Shown here: positions 5,972 through 13,760 of the stretch, piece by piece
How the letters are laid out: each line of letters starts with the position of its first letter
Position numbering within the stretch: the stretch's first letter is position 1
Assembly: GCA_038236965.1 (NCBI GenBank)
Contig: JBBRZF010000088.1
Location: 1 to 13,760, forward strand
Direction: 5' to 3'
Origin: JBBRZF01 sp038236965
Lineage (GTDB): Bacteria > Acidobacteriota > Terriglobia > Terriglobales > Acidobacteriaceae
DNA: 13,760 nucleotides
Program-made: the position numbers and the translations under genes
The notes under the pieces: model-generated
What the model was told of the DNA's origin: nothing
Seen by the model: only the letters and a program-made list of their open reading frames with translations
Database searches by the model: none

Positions 5972-8143
5972 TTACCTGACGATCAGCGGTCTCATCATGT
6001 CGTGCTCTTCGTGTTCCAGAATGTGGCAATGCCACACGTATTCGGCGCCGTCAATGCCAAAGTCGCTGGCCAGGCGCGGACTGTTCGGCACCGGGAAAGG
6101 CACGCCAGGAACGCTGAACTTCATAATGACCCGCGTCACCGTGCCAGGATTCATGCGGACCGTTTCTTTCCAGCCCCGTTCGTTAGGGTCCGGATCGACA
6201 AATTCCGAGGTCGGCGAGAAGCTAATGTTGGCAATATCGGTGTCATCAAATTCGGCGCGACCGATGACCTGCACGTTTACCAAGTGGAAGTGCATGGGGT
6301 GGGTGTCGCCGGTTGTGTTGTAAATATCCCAAACTTGCGTTTCGCCCCGGTTGACGATTTCAGTGGGACGATCCATGAAGTTGCGGGCATAGCTATCGGT
6401 ATAGAGTTTCTGATCGTCGCCTATTCGCTGAATGAGTCGCCCGTATCCGTCAAAGTCTTCGTTGAGCGTCTTGTTCTTGAAGGTTACGTTGGATTCGTCC
6501 GGATCGAGATCGTTCTCGCCGTAGGGAATATGCGAGTTGGCATATGCGATCGGCAACTGCGTGCTGAGAGCGTTGATGGTGCTGTTGGCGGTGTAGGGGT
6601 CAGCGGAGCCCTGGCGGGCAACCACACGGATCTGCATCAAGGTGCGAGTGTTCGGTCCCCTGCCGGGCAGCGTCTTGGGAGCACCGCCTACCTCGGCTTC
6701 GTCGGTATTGCCGGTAAAATAATCGGTACGTTCTTCTCCTCCAGGGAATGGGGCAGGAGCGTCGTTGTAAACGATGAGGCGGTCTCCGGGTTGGCAACTG
6801 GAGAAATCGATGATGATATCGGCGCGTTCCGCAGGTGCCAGCAGGAGGTTCTTTGGGCCGCTCGGTTCCACTCCGCCATCAGCGTCGCGCGGCATAAGGA
6901 CCGGCGGATTGTTGAGAACCACCGGGGCAGGCAGAAGTCCGCCTTCATTACCGATCTGGATAAACGCTGGTCCGGCTTTGGAGAAACTGGGCTCCCCGGC
7001 GTTCAAAGAATCTTCATAGTAGAGGTTCAAATTGAAAAAGCGAGCCTGCGAGCCATTGAGCATCAGGAAGCGATAACGTCTGGGCTCCACTTCCAAATAA
7101 GGATAGGCTTCTCCGTTGATGACCGGAGTGTCGGCGAAAAACTCCGGCACACACGAAGGAACTTGCGGCGCCCCTTTAGCCGCAAACCCATCCGACGGCG
7201 TACCGAGGCCCCATCTGCCGCTGGCGTTTTCTGTGCTTTCGTAACGCGAGGGATACCAGAGGTCACCGGCGCGCCCGAAATCGTTAGTTACCTTTCTGAA
7301 ACTCTTGTCTTGCAAGATAAGCGGGATGGTATGGGCGAGGGACGGAACCAACGGCGCGTTGCCGCTGGTCAGCGCATCCATAACCGGATCGGTCAGCAGG
7401 TATGCCGACGCGAGCCCGGCATAGGCATTGAGACGCGTGATCCCCATAGCGTGATCGTGATACCAAAGAAGTCTCGCACTCTGTCCGTTTGGATAATAGT
7501 GCTGAGCCACACCCGGTTTGCCATCCACTCCATTAAGGAACAAGGGACCTGCGGAACCATCGGTTGCGCCCGTCTTCCCCTTCGGCGAGTACCAGGAAAG
7601 AGGATTTCCATCCATCGTCCAGGGAACATAACCCCCATGCAAATGGATCGCAATTCGGTTGAACGCCGCACCGTGGTCGGCGCCCTCCAACCCGGTATCT
7701 ACCGCAAGAAGCGGCTTTGCAGGAAGGGCGTTCTGCATCTGGAGAATCACGGGGCGGTCACGCTGGGCCACGACAATGGGGCCAAGGTAGGCGGATTTGC
7801 GGGTCGTGAGGTCTTGGTATCCCCAAAGCCTGGTTGCATTCGGGAGGTCGGGATGCATGTGCTGTTCATATTGCACTGCGGCCATTTGGTAGAAATCGGC
7901 AAAGGGGAACACCGTCTTATTTGCGCTGGCAACCGGAATTCCGCTGCCTCCCAATCCCGGCAATGGCGAGATGAATTTGCGCAGTATCGGGCTTTGAGAA
8001 AATGGTTCCGAAATAATGATGTTGCCAGTAGAACCAGTAGTTTCGGCAGCAGGGGCGACGAGTCCATTACCGCAACTTGAAAGCGTGAGTCCGGCACCGG
8101 CCAACGCGGCTGCCTTAAGAAATTCCCTACGATCAGGTTTCAT
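5972..8143 (-). CDS. Tat-exported multicopper oxidase (CotA/bilirubin oxidase-like)
   Basis: This is a blue copper oxidase that oxidises a substrate and reduces O2 to water. The substrate (phenolics, bilirubin, metal ions) cannot be told from sequence. 723 residues. The N-terminus has a twin-arginine signal (DRREFLK, then a hydrophobic stretch) ending in LSSC, so Cys24 could be lipidated. All four copper-binding segments are intact: HLH (167-169), WYHDH (H229, H231), HPMHFH (H615, H618, H620) and HCHxxxHxxxxM (705-716). The last supplies the type 1 Cys706 and the axial ligand Met716. A long insertion precedes the first HxH, as in large CotA/phenoxazinone synthase-type enzymes. The ATG at 8143 has an AGAAG site about 7 nt upstream. 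The gene is monocistronic, with a terminator at 5861-5905 and a candidate regulated promoter at 8225-8282. Confidence 0.95.
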   Translation of the reverse strand: MKPDRREFLKAAALAGAGLTLSSCGNGLVAPAAETTGSTGNIIISEPFSQSPILRKFISPLPGLGGSGIPVASANKTVFPFADFYQMAAVQYEQHMHPDLPNATRLWGYQDLTTRKSAYLGPIVVAQRDRPVILQMQNALPAKPLLAVDTGLEGADHGAAFNRIAIHLHGGYVPWTMDGNPLSWYSPKGKTGATDGSAGPLFLNGVDGKPGVAQHYYPNGQSARLLWYHDHAMGITRLNAYAGLASAYLLTDPVMDALTSGNAPLVPSLAHTIPLILQDKSFRKVTNDFGRAGDLWYPSRYESTENASGRWGLGTPSDGFAAKGAPQVPSCVPEFFADTPVINGEAYPYLEVEPRRYRFLMLNGSQARFFNLNLYYEDSLNAGEPSFSKAGPAFIQIGNEGGLLPAPVVLNNPPVLMPRDADGGVEPSGPKNLLLAPAERADIIIDFSSCQPGDRLIVYNDAPAPFPGGEERTDYFTGNTDEAEVGGAPKTLPGRGPNTRTLMQIRVVARQGSADPYTANSTINALSTQLPIAYANSHIPYGENDLDPDESNVTFKNKTLNEDFDGYGRLIQRIGDDQKLYTDSYARNFMDRPTEIVNRGETQVWDIYNTTGDTHPMHFHLVNVQVIGRAEFDDTDIANISFSPTSEFVDPDPNERGWKETVRMNPGTVTRVIMKFSVPGVPFPVPNSPRLASDFGIDGAEYVWHCHILEHEEHDMMRPLIVR

Positions 8144-8224
8144 GTTTGCTTCTCACTAGAGATTTAACGCAGTTATCCCTGCGAAAGGTGCAGTGAACGT
8201 ACTTCTGGAAGAGCGTCGCGGCAG

Positions 8225-8282
8225 ACTATAGCAGAGACTCAGTTCTTTAGATAACCCACTTAGGTGCTGCGTGAGTCTCTGC
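8225..8282 (-). promoter_or_regulatory. Candidate promoter with 11-bp inverted repeat upstream of the oxidase
   Basis: A perfect 11-bp inverted repeat, GCAGAGACTCA (8231-8241) and TGAGTCTCTGC (8272-8282), is separated by 30 nt. Read on the minus strand, the second arm runs directly into TATAGT (8230-8225), a good -10, with no good -35 (TATCTA at 17 nt). A weak -35 plus a dyad suggests an activator or repressor site; this is inference. A small hairpin (CGCAG/CTGCG, 8168-8183) lies in the predicted 5' leader. Confidence 0.4.
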
Positions 8283-8378
8283 CTGCGGACGGGTTGAGTC
8301 GGGCATGTTTTAGCAAGCCAGGGAGTGGCCCAAATTCCGCCGAATCATTGAACTGGACTAGGTATCTGCTCAGCTTCC

Positions 8379-8615
8379 TTACTTCTTTTTGGCTGCCCGT
8401 TGAGCGAGTGCGGCGGAGTTGGCCGCCACGGCGGAGCGGATGAGTTGCTTGAAGGTCGTTGATCTTCTCCCCTTCGCGGAGGTCGATGGCACGGCGCGTG
8501 TTCCCGTCCAGACTGGAATTGAAGAGCTTTTTGGGGTCATTGATGGCGGCTCCGCGAGCAAAGGTAAGCTTCACTATTTGCTTGTACGATTCCCCTGTGC
8601 AGATTCTGGTTGCTA
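8379..8615 (-). pseudogene. Broken DUF1801-type gene fragment
   Basis: On the minus strand one frame (about 8615-8456) reads ICTGESYKQIVKLTFARGAA, then a segment containing DPKKLFNSSLDGNTRRAID and LREGEKIND. This is the C-terminal half of DUF1801-type proteins. The sequence then continues in the next frame as FKQLIRSAVAAN and a Lys-rich end, stopping at 8379. The frame change falls at about 8454-8456, consistent with loss of 2 (or 5) bases. The fragment has a TGA just upstream of its homologous part, lacks the N-terminal half and has no start site. It is therefore truncated and frameshifted. The family name comes from remembered motifs, not a search. The 72-bp tandem repeat begins about 55 bases beyond its broken end. 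Confidence 0.65.
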
Positions 8616-8669
8616 CTCAGAACTCTTTTGGCAATCGCCGCAAGGAGGTGAAGGAGCTGAGAGAAAGTC

Positions 8670-8837
8670 AAAAGCAACGGCAACGGCAAGAGCTTAGGCG
8701 AGCGTTGCTCGCCCGCCACGGACGAGGCGTCCGGGCCCACGAAAAGCAAAAGCAACGGCAAGAGCTTAGGCGAGCGTTGCTCGCCCGCCACGGACGAGGC
8801 GTCCGGGCCCACGCGAAGCAACCGCAACGGCAAGAGC
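8670..8837. repeat. 72-bp tandem repeat (two full units and a partial third)
   Basis: Units at 8670-8741 and 8742-8813 are nearly identical, followed by a 24-nt partial unit (8814-8837) matching at about 20 positions. Each full unit contains two hairpins: GGCGAGC-GTT-GCTCGCC (8697-8713 in unit 1) and GGACG-AGG-CGTCC (8720-8732), followed by GGGCCC. An open frame runs through the repeat because 72 is a multiple of three, but its Arg/Gln/His-rich product has no start context. The repeat lies between the divergent oxidase and secreted-protein genes. Confidence 0.85.
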
Positions 8838-8915
8838 AGAGGCCGGGCCGCTGGCTGGTCTATTGACCTTTGGGGTGCGAAGAGGTGTGGCGGGGGAGCG
8901 GAATCGGGATAGAGT

Positions 8916-9515
8916 ATGGCTATGCTTCTTAGTCGAATCGCAACCGTCGTGATGAGCCTTTTACTTGGCGTGGGCACTCTTGCCGGACAGGCTGCACCGG
9001 CGGTGGCGCCGATGCCGGCACCCACTCCGGTCGTCGATTCCGCCGAGATAAAGGAAGTGGTGGAGCGTGAGTTTGGCCAGGGCTTCACGATCGACACGAG
9101 TTCTGCTGTCATCTATGGCGACTTTGACGGAGACGGCGTGCCGGACCTGGCGCTGGTTGCCGAGGGGAAGAATCCGCTGACGTCGGCCGTGGAATTCGAC
9201 TTCAAGGTCATCGATCCCTATAACGCGTTCTACGGTTACGGCGACCCGAAGGTAACGATGACGTTCGGCACCGATATTGGCAAGCCGCACTATGTGCTGG
9301 TTTTGCATAGCTGGCAAGAGACGACGGCGAAGCCCAAATTCGTGGTGGTGAATCTGCCGTTCGAACACATCGAGATAACGCATACGTACGTGAAGATCAA
9401 GAAACTGCGGGTAAAGATCGCGGCCATCTCGGCACAGGAAGCGGGCGGCATTACGTCGATGATTTATTGGGACGGCAAGAAATATAAGTGGCAGGTGACG
9501 GGGTCAGTGAACTGA
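8916..9515 (+). CDS. Secreted protein of unknown function with a calcium-loop-like motif
   Basis: 199 residues. The N-terminus is a Sec signal peptide: Arg near the start, hydrophobic core at about residues 8-23, and a likely cleavage after AGQA near residue 26. A Pro/Ala-rich linker follows. At about residues 66-78 the sequence GDFDGDGVPDLAL matches the DxDGDGxxD loop used for calcium binding in FG-GAP-like and dockerin-like repeats; only one copy is present. The rest looks like beta-rich extracytoplasmic sequence ending WDGKKYKWQVTG. I do not recognise the family. ATG 8916 and the in-frame ATG 8922 are both possible, and the ribosome binding site is weak. No clear promoter is visible; TTGACC at 8863-8868 lacks a -10. 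The stop codon is followed at once by the inverted repeat at 9520-9547. Confidence 0.8.
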   Translation: MAMLLSRIATVVMSLLLGVGTLAGQAAPAVAPMPAPTPVVDSAEIKEVVEREFGQGFTIDTSSAVIYGDFDGDGVPDLALVAEGKNPLTSAVEFDFKVIDPYNAFYGYGDPKVTMTFGTDIGKPHYVLVLHSWQETTAKPKFVVVNLPFEHIEITHTYVKIKKLRVKIAAISAQEAGGITSMIYWDGKKYKWQVTGSVN

Positions 9516-9519
9516 GAAG

Positions 9520-9547
9520 CTGACAGCTATCAGCCGTGAGCTGTCAG
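9520..9547. repeat. Inverted repeat just after the secreted-protein gene
   Basis: CTGACAGCT (9520-9528) and AGCTGTCAG (9539-9547) form a 9-bp stem with a 10-nt loop that itself contains a related CAGC word. No T tract follows on either strand, so a classical terminator is doubtful. The interval up to 9676 holds nothing else I can support. Confidence 0.45.
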
Positions 9548-9675
9548 TTAGAAACAGAGCAAAAGTCAGAAGCGCCCTAGCCGCGCGTTCTTGCAGCGAG
9601 CGGGATACCTTCTTTCGCCAGGTACGCAAATTGAGTGCTTGCGCAGTATGTTTTCCCAGCCGTGGCTCGTCCTTC

Positions 9676-9681
9676 TATAAT
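9676..9681 (+). promoter_or_regulatory. Consensus -10 box placed for a leaderless transcript
   Basis: A perfect TATAAT ends 7 nt before the ATG at 9689, so transcription would start at or next to the start codon. The -35 is weak (TTCCCA at 9653-9658, 17-nt spacing). No Shine-Dalgarno sequence lies between the box and the ATG, which fits a leaderless mRNA. Confidence 0.5.
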
Positions 9682-9688
9682 CCCTTGC

Positions 9689-11263
<1,575 letters not shown>

Positions 11264-11267
11264 AGAG

Positions 11268-11295
11268 TTGGGAGTTGGGAGTAGGGGGTAGGGAG
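11268..11295. repeat. Degenerate 7-bp repeat after the carboxyltransferase stop codon
   Basis: Four heptamers, TTGGGAG, TTGGGAG, TAGGGGG and TAGGGAG, start 4 nt after the stop codon at 11261-11263. It is the same type of heptameric string as at 1285-1305 and 12986-13006, but with a different unit sequence. Confidence 0.65.
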
Positions 11296-11325
11296 TGCAA
11301 GATCAAGAGCGAAAGTGAGGAGGTC

Positions 11326-11346
11326 GGCCATAGGGCTGGCCTTTTT
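11326..11346 (+). terminator. Probable intrinsic terminator of the carboxyltransferase gene
   Basis: A short stem GGCCA/TGGCC with a 6-nt loop is followed by five T. The stem is only 5 bp, so strength is uncertain. It lies 63 nt after the stop and only 16 nt before the next start codon. Confidence 0.5.
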
Positions 11347-11362
11347 GCTTTAGGCTTAGGGA

Positions 11363-11713
11363 ATGCATCGAGTGAGTGAAGCGCGGTTTGTGGAGTTGGT
11401 GGCGGAGGCGGTGGATTCGTTGCCGCAGGAATTTCGTATGCGGATGAAGAACGTGGCCGTGCTGGTGGAAGATCATCCGGCGGAAAAACCTAAGCCGGGG
11501 ACGCTGATCCTTGGGCATTTCATCGGCACTCCGGCGACACAGAAGAGCGTGTTCAATCTTCCGGCGATGCCTGACCGGGTTGTACTGTATCAGAAGAACA
11601 TCGAGACCGTTTGCCACAGCGAGGCTGAGCTGCAACAGCAGATTCGGCTGACGGTGATTCACGAGGTGGGGCACTTCTTCGGGCTGAGCGAGGATGAGTT
11701 GAGGCATGTGTAG
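11363..11713 (+). CDS. Small zincin-like metallopeptidase (HExxH)
   Basis: A 116-residue protein of the minimal bacterial zinc-metallopeptidase type (PF06262-like by memory). Near its C-terminus, at about residues 99-106, it carries the zinc and catalytic motif HEVGHFFG followed by LSEDEL. The two His and the Glu of HExxH are present; the third metal ligand is probably the downstream Glu/Asp, as in related proteins. A VLVEDHP motif near residues 33-39 is also family-typical. It has no signal peptide, so it is cytoplasmic. The substrate is unknown. AGG lies about 10 nt upstream of the ATG. Because a probable terminator precedes it, its own promoter must be close by, or the terminator is leaky; I see no clear promoter. 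The gene converges on the ACT-domain gene. Confidence 0.88.
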   Translation: MHRVSEARFVELVAEAVDSLPQEFRMRMKNVAVLVEDHPAEKPKPGTLILGHFIGTPATQKSVFNLPAMPDRVVLYQKNIETVCHSEAELQQQIRLTVIHEVGHFFGLSEDELRHV

Positions 11714-11786
11714 AGATTGGTAAGTGAGCAATTTGTAATTGGGTAATTGAAGGCCACGGCTAGAGTCGTCGTCTTTTTGTTGGGGT

Positions 11787-11830
11787 GGAATCCCAGGTTA
11801 GCGCCAAAAGCGGTGCGAATCTGGGGCACC
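11787..11830. repeat. Dispersed dyad element, copy B
   Basis: Second copy of the element at 5789-5835, in the same orientation. It shares GGAATCCCAGGTTA at the left and GGGGCACC at the right. Here the ends are clearly dyad-symmetric: CCCAG near the left pairs with CTGGG near the right, with further GTT/AAT and CGC/GCG pairing inside. It lies between the convergent metallopeptidase and ACT-domain genes; the remaining sequence of 11714-11875 contains only AATTG-rich words. Confidence 0.6.
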
Positions 11831-11875
11831 GAGCGCAAGTCGGGGAATGATTGCGCCAGTCGCGTACCGGCGGCT

Positions 11876-12277
11876 TCAGATTTCGTGGCCGGCATTGCGC
11901 AGGGCGACTTTTGCTTGTTCCAGGCAATCGGTTTTGACGAGTATGTAATCGGTATCGAAGGTGGAGACGGCGAAGATGCAGATTCCGGCGCGAGCCAAGG
12001 GGCGGAGGCAGGCATCGAGCACGCCACTGAGTTCGAAGGAGATGGGACCCTCGATTTGCAGACAGGCCCAATCGTGTTCGGCGGGAACGGTCGGGGGCAA
12101 GTAATCGGCGCTGCACACGATGGAGAGTTCGTGAGGCGTGTGATTGATGGAGAAAAATTCGCTGGCCAAAGCCCAGTCGGGAACCGGGTCGTTGGGGCCG
12201 AGGCGGCAGATGCTGTAGGGACCTTCCATCACATGGAAACAAAGATGGTGTTCGCGTGAAGTGCTAACGCTTGCCAA
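11876..12277 (-). CDS. ACT-domain protein overlapping the racemase-family gene
   Basis: A 133-residue cytoplasmic protein with a single ACT-type ligand-binding fold in its C-terminal half, at about residues 70-131. The segment contains IEGPISFELSGVLDACLRPL, AGICIFAVSTFDTDYILVK and a final AKVALRNAGHEI helix. This resembles the stand-alone ACT (CASTOR/ACT_7-like) proteins that bind amino acids; the ligand here is unknown. The N-terminal GPYSICRL is also family-like. I use TTG at 12277 because a perfect AGGAGG lies 6 nt upstream. The open frame continues to an ATG at 12340, but that part lies inside the preceding gene and has no ribosome binding site. It overlaps the racemase-family gene by 14 nt, so the two are probably translationally coupled and may act on the same amino acid. 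Confidence 0.8.
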   Translation of the reverse strand: MASVSTSREHHLCFHVMEGPYSICRLGPNDPVPDWALASEFFSINHTPHELSIVCSADYLPPTVPAEHDWACLQIEGPISFELSGVLDACLRPLARAGICIFAVSTFDTDYILVKTDCLEQAKVALRNAGHEI

Positions 12278-12977
12278 CTGCGGCCTCCTGGGAAAGAGAT
12301 TTGCGAAGCGCGGCGCGCGCGAGCAATCGCGTGGAATCAAGCGTGGGCAGCGGGGAACTCTCTGGTGTTACGAGCAGGGGAATTTCCGTGCAGCCGAGAA
12401 TGACGGCGTCGCAGCCTTCGGCCTTGAGGCGATCGATGACCGTGCGAAAGACGCCAAGCGACTCGGAGCGGAAGATCCCGTTCACGAGTTCATCGAAAAT
12501 GATCTGGTTGATGCGTTCGCGGTCGAGCGGCGAAGGCGTAAGGAATTCGAATCCGTTACGCGCCAGGATTTCGGGATAGACGGGGCCTTCCATCGTGTAC
12601 TTGGTACCGGTGATGGCGAGGCGATGGAATCCGCGGGCCTTCGCTTCGGCGGCGACTTCTTCCACGATGTGCAGCCAGGGCAGCGGGGAGTTTTCGGCGA
12701 CCCGCTGGAAGGCGCGGTGGATGGTGTTGTCGGGCGTGATAAGGAAATCGGCGCCGGACTTTTCGAGTTTGGCGGCCGAGGAGAGCATGAGGTCGGCTAC
12801 GCCGTCCCAGTCATCGCGATAGATGCACTCCATGTATTGGCTGAGCGGGTGGGTGTGCATGGAAATTTCCGGATGTGCGTGGCGTCCCATGAGAGCGGGA
12901 GCCTCCGCGCAGATGGTTCGATAACAGAGCGCTGCACCTTCGGCACTGCATCCGACGATTCCGATATGTAAGGACAT
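12264..12977 (-). CDS. Aspartate/glutamate racemase-family protein with one of two catalytic Cys replaced
   Basis: 237 residues of the Asp/Glu racemase superfamily, closest by pattern to YgeA-type broad-specificity amino acid racemases. Family features are the N-terminal GIVGCSAEG, the first active-site loop PDNTIH (82-87), the ITGTKYTME segment (122-130), the conserved INQIIFDEL helix and the second active-site loop GCTEIPLL with Cys196. The first loop has Asp83 where many racemases carry Cys (CNT). YgeA has Thr there, so the family tolerates change, but two-base cysteine chemistry is not available. The protein could be a racemase with altered chemistry or another isomerase/decarboxylase of the fold. 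The ATG at 12977 lies just downstream of heptamer repeats, with no clear Shine-Dalgarno. It is followed by the overlapping ACT gene. Confidence 0.88.
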   Translation of the reverse strand: MSLHIGIVGCSAEGAALCYRTICAEAPALMGRHAHPEISMHTHPLSQYMECIYRDDWDGVADLMLSSAAKLEKSGADFLITPDNTIHRAFQRVAENSPLPWLHIVEEVAAEAKARGFHRLAITGTKYTMEGPVYPEILARNGFEFLTPSPLDRERINQIIFDELVNGIFRSESLGVFRTVIDRLKAEGCDAVILGCTEIPLLVTPESSPLPTLDSTRLLARAALRKSLSQEAAVGKR

Positions 12978-12979
12978 AG

Positions 12980-13006
12980 GCGATTGCGAATTGCGAATTG
13001 CGTATT
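12980..13006. repeat. Degenerate 7-bp repeat just upstream of the racemase-family gene
   Basis: GCGATT, then the heptamers GCGAATT, GCGAATT and GCGTATT, lie 3-29 nt upstream of the racemase start codon (minus strand). They occupy the place where a ribosome binding site would be. The rest of the 111-nt gap to the deaminase gene shows no confident promoter. Confidence 0.65.
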
Positions 13007-13088
13007 GAGAACCTTAGTCGCAAAAACATGAATGAACGGGTAAAGGCGAGGGCCAATAGTAGGTACCATGTTTTCGGTAAGGGTTTAT

Positions 13089-13760
13089 TTAAACAGATGT
13101 AAGGGGTGTTGTGGAGCTAAAGAGGGCTAGGAACTCTCGTTTTTTTTCTTCGGGTAAGAACGATGCGCGGAAGGAGTTTTTTGCAATCTCGGTAAGTTGT
13201 TCGTCGCTGAATCCATAGGCATTCTGGGCGCGTTGATATTCGCGGGCTAGCGTGGTTCCGAACATCGATGGGTCATCGGTATTAAGTGTGACTAGGGCCC
13301 CGTCGCGCACGTAGCGCTTCACGGGATGATTCTCGATTGCGAGACAGCACCCGGTACGCACGTTGCTGGAGATGCAGATCTCAAGCGGAACTTGTTTTGC
13401 GATGAGAATCTGCATGAGTTCCTCATCTTGATGAGCGTGGAGGGCGTGGCCGATGCGTTCGGCGTGAAGCACATCGAGCGCGGCGCGAATGGACTGCGGG
13501 CCCACGGTTTCTCCGGCGTGGGCGGTGAGGCGGAGGCCATTCTCGGCGGCGTAGGCGTACACCTCGTCGAAGAGTTCGGGGCCGGCCTGGCGTTCGTCGC
13601 CACCGATGCCGATGCCGACTACGTTGCGTTCGCGGAACTGCACGGCCTTCTGGACCACCTTGTGTCCTTCGACGGGACCGAAGTGGCGGACGGCGTCGAA
13701 GATCCAAAGTAGAGAGACGCCGAAGTCGCGCTCACCGCGGAGGCGTCCGCGTTCCATACC
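13089..13760 (-). CDS. Adenosine deaminase-family enzyme, C-terminal part (cut by window edge)
   Basis: A zinc-dependent hydrolytic deaminase of the ADA family. About 223 codons to the stop are present and the N-terminus lies beyond the right edge. Family motifs in order: VVGIGIGGDE, HAGE (catalytic Glu), ERIGHALH (metal/active-site His), SNVRTG and TLNTDDPSMFG (Asp metal and catalytic pair). Nothing in the visible part is broken. The expected first zinc pair (HxH) would be outside the window. Homologues of this type deaminate adenosine, or aminodeoxyfutalosine in the futalosine menaquinone route; the sequence here does not decide between them. The gene ends 111 nt upstream of the racemase-family gene on the same strand, so a common transcript is possible. 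Confidence 0.92.
   Translation of the reverse strand, partial: GMERGRLRGERDFGVSLLWIFDAVRHFGPVEGHKVVQKAVQFRERNVVGIGIGGDERQAGPELFDEVYAYAAENGLRLTAHAGETVGPQSIRAALDVLHAERIGHALHAHQDEELMQILIAKQVPLEICISSNVRTGCCLAIENHPVKRYVRDGALVTLNTDDPSMFGTTLAREYQRAQNAYGFSDEQLTEIAKNSFRASFLPEEKKREFLALFSSTTPLTSV

Noticed and set aside
6002..8080. 692-codon open frame on the plus strand
   Set aside because: It is antisense to the multicopper oxidase, whose copper motifs prove the minus strand. The frame results from high-GC codon use and has no start context.
8670..8837. CRISPR array
   Set aside because: The repeat units are directly adjacent with no unique spacers, and no cas gene is present.
8459..8866. Plus-strand frame through the 72-bp repeat
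   Set aside because: The frame stays open only because the unit is a multiple of three; it overlaps a minus-strand pseudogene and has no family-like region.
9520..9547. Terminator for the secreted-protein gene
   Set aside because: The stem is good but no T tract follows on either strand; kept only as an inverted repeat.
11747..12971. Plus-strand frames opposite the ACT and racemase genes (11747-12259, 12261-12971)
   Set aside because: The minus-strand genes have strong family motifs and an AGGAGG start. The plus-strand products match nothing I know.

Overview
The window reads as a chromosomal segment of a moderately GC-rich soil-type bacterium. The most likely source is Acidobacteriota. That placement rests on protein and layout resemblance plus the many short intergenic repeats; it is inference, not a database result. 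Nearly all of the window is housekeeping or ordinary metabolic genes. I found no phage, plasmid, transposase, CRISPR or defence genes.

Region 1 (1-1512, minus strand): the conserved translation operon tRNA-Thr(TGT), tRNA-Tyr(GTA), tRNA-Gly(TCC), tRNA-Thr(GGT), tuf. This is the same order as the thrU-tyrU-glyT-thrT-tufB operon of Escherichia coli. Here it carries two extra small protein genes: a 73-residue two-helix membrane protein between tRNA-Tyr and tRNA-Gly, and a 116-residue soluble protein whose stop codon overlaps the tuf ribosome binding site. A good sigma-70-like promoter lies upstream of the first tRNA.

Region 2 (1752-3809): a membrane-anchored extracytoplasmic protein of unknown function (+) converges on an M23 (LytM-type) cell-wall peptidase (-), with a strong hairpin terminator between them. 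Region 3 (4245-5276): thiL, thiamine-monophosphate kinase.

Region 4 (5277-5971): about 700 bases without a gene. It holds short repeats, a strongly G-rich strand, one copy of a dispersed dyad element and the terminator of the next gene. Region 5 (5972-8143, minus): a Tat-exported multicopper oxidase preceded by a candidate promoter with a perfect 11-bp inverted repeat. Region 6 (8144-8915): a broken DUF1801-type gene remnant and a 72-bp tandem repeat. Region 7 (8916-9515): a small secreted protein.

Region 8 (9689-11713): a biotin-dependent acyl-CoA carboxylase beta (carboxyltransferase) subunit that looks leaderless, then a small zinc metallopeptidase. Region 9 (11876-13760, minus): adenosine-deaminase-family enzyme (partial), aspartate/glutamate racemase-family protein and an overlapping ACT-domain protein.

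The most unusual features are the small genes embedded in the tRNA-tuf operon, the several families of short degenerate repeats that begin at or next to stop codons, and a dispersed dyad element found twice, each time between convergent genes. None of these amounts to a clearly new system, but they are the parts worth following up.
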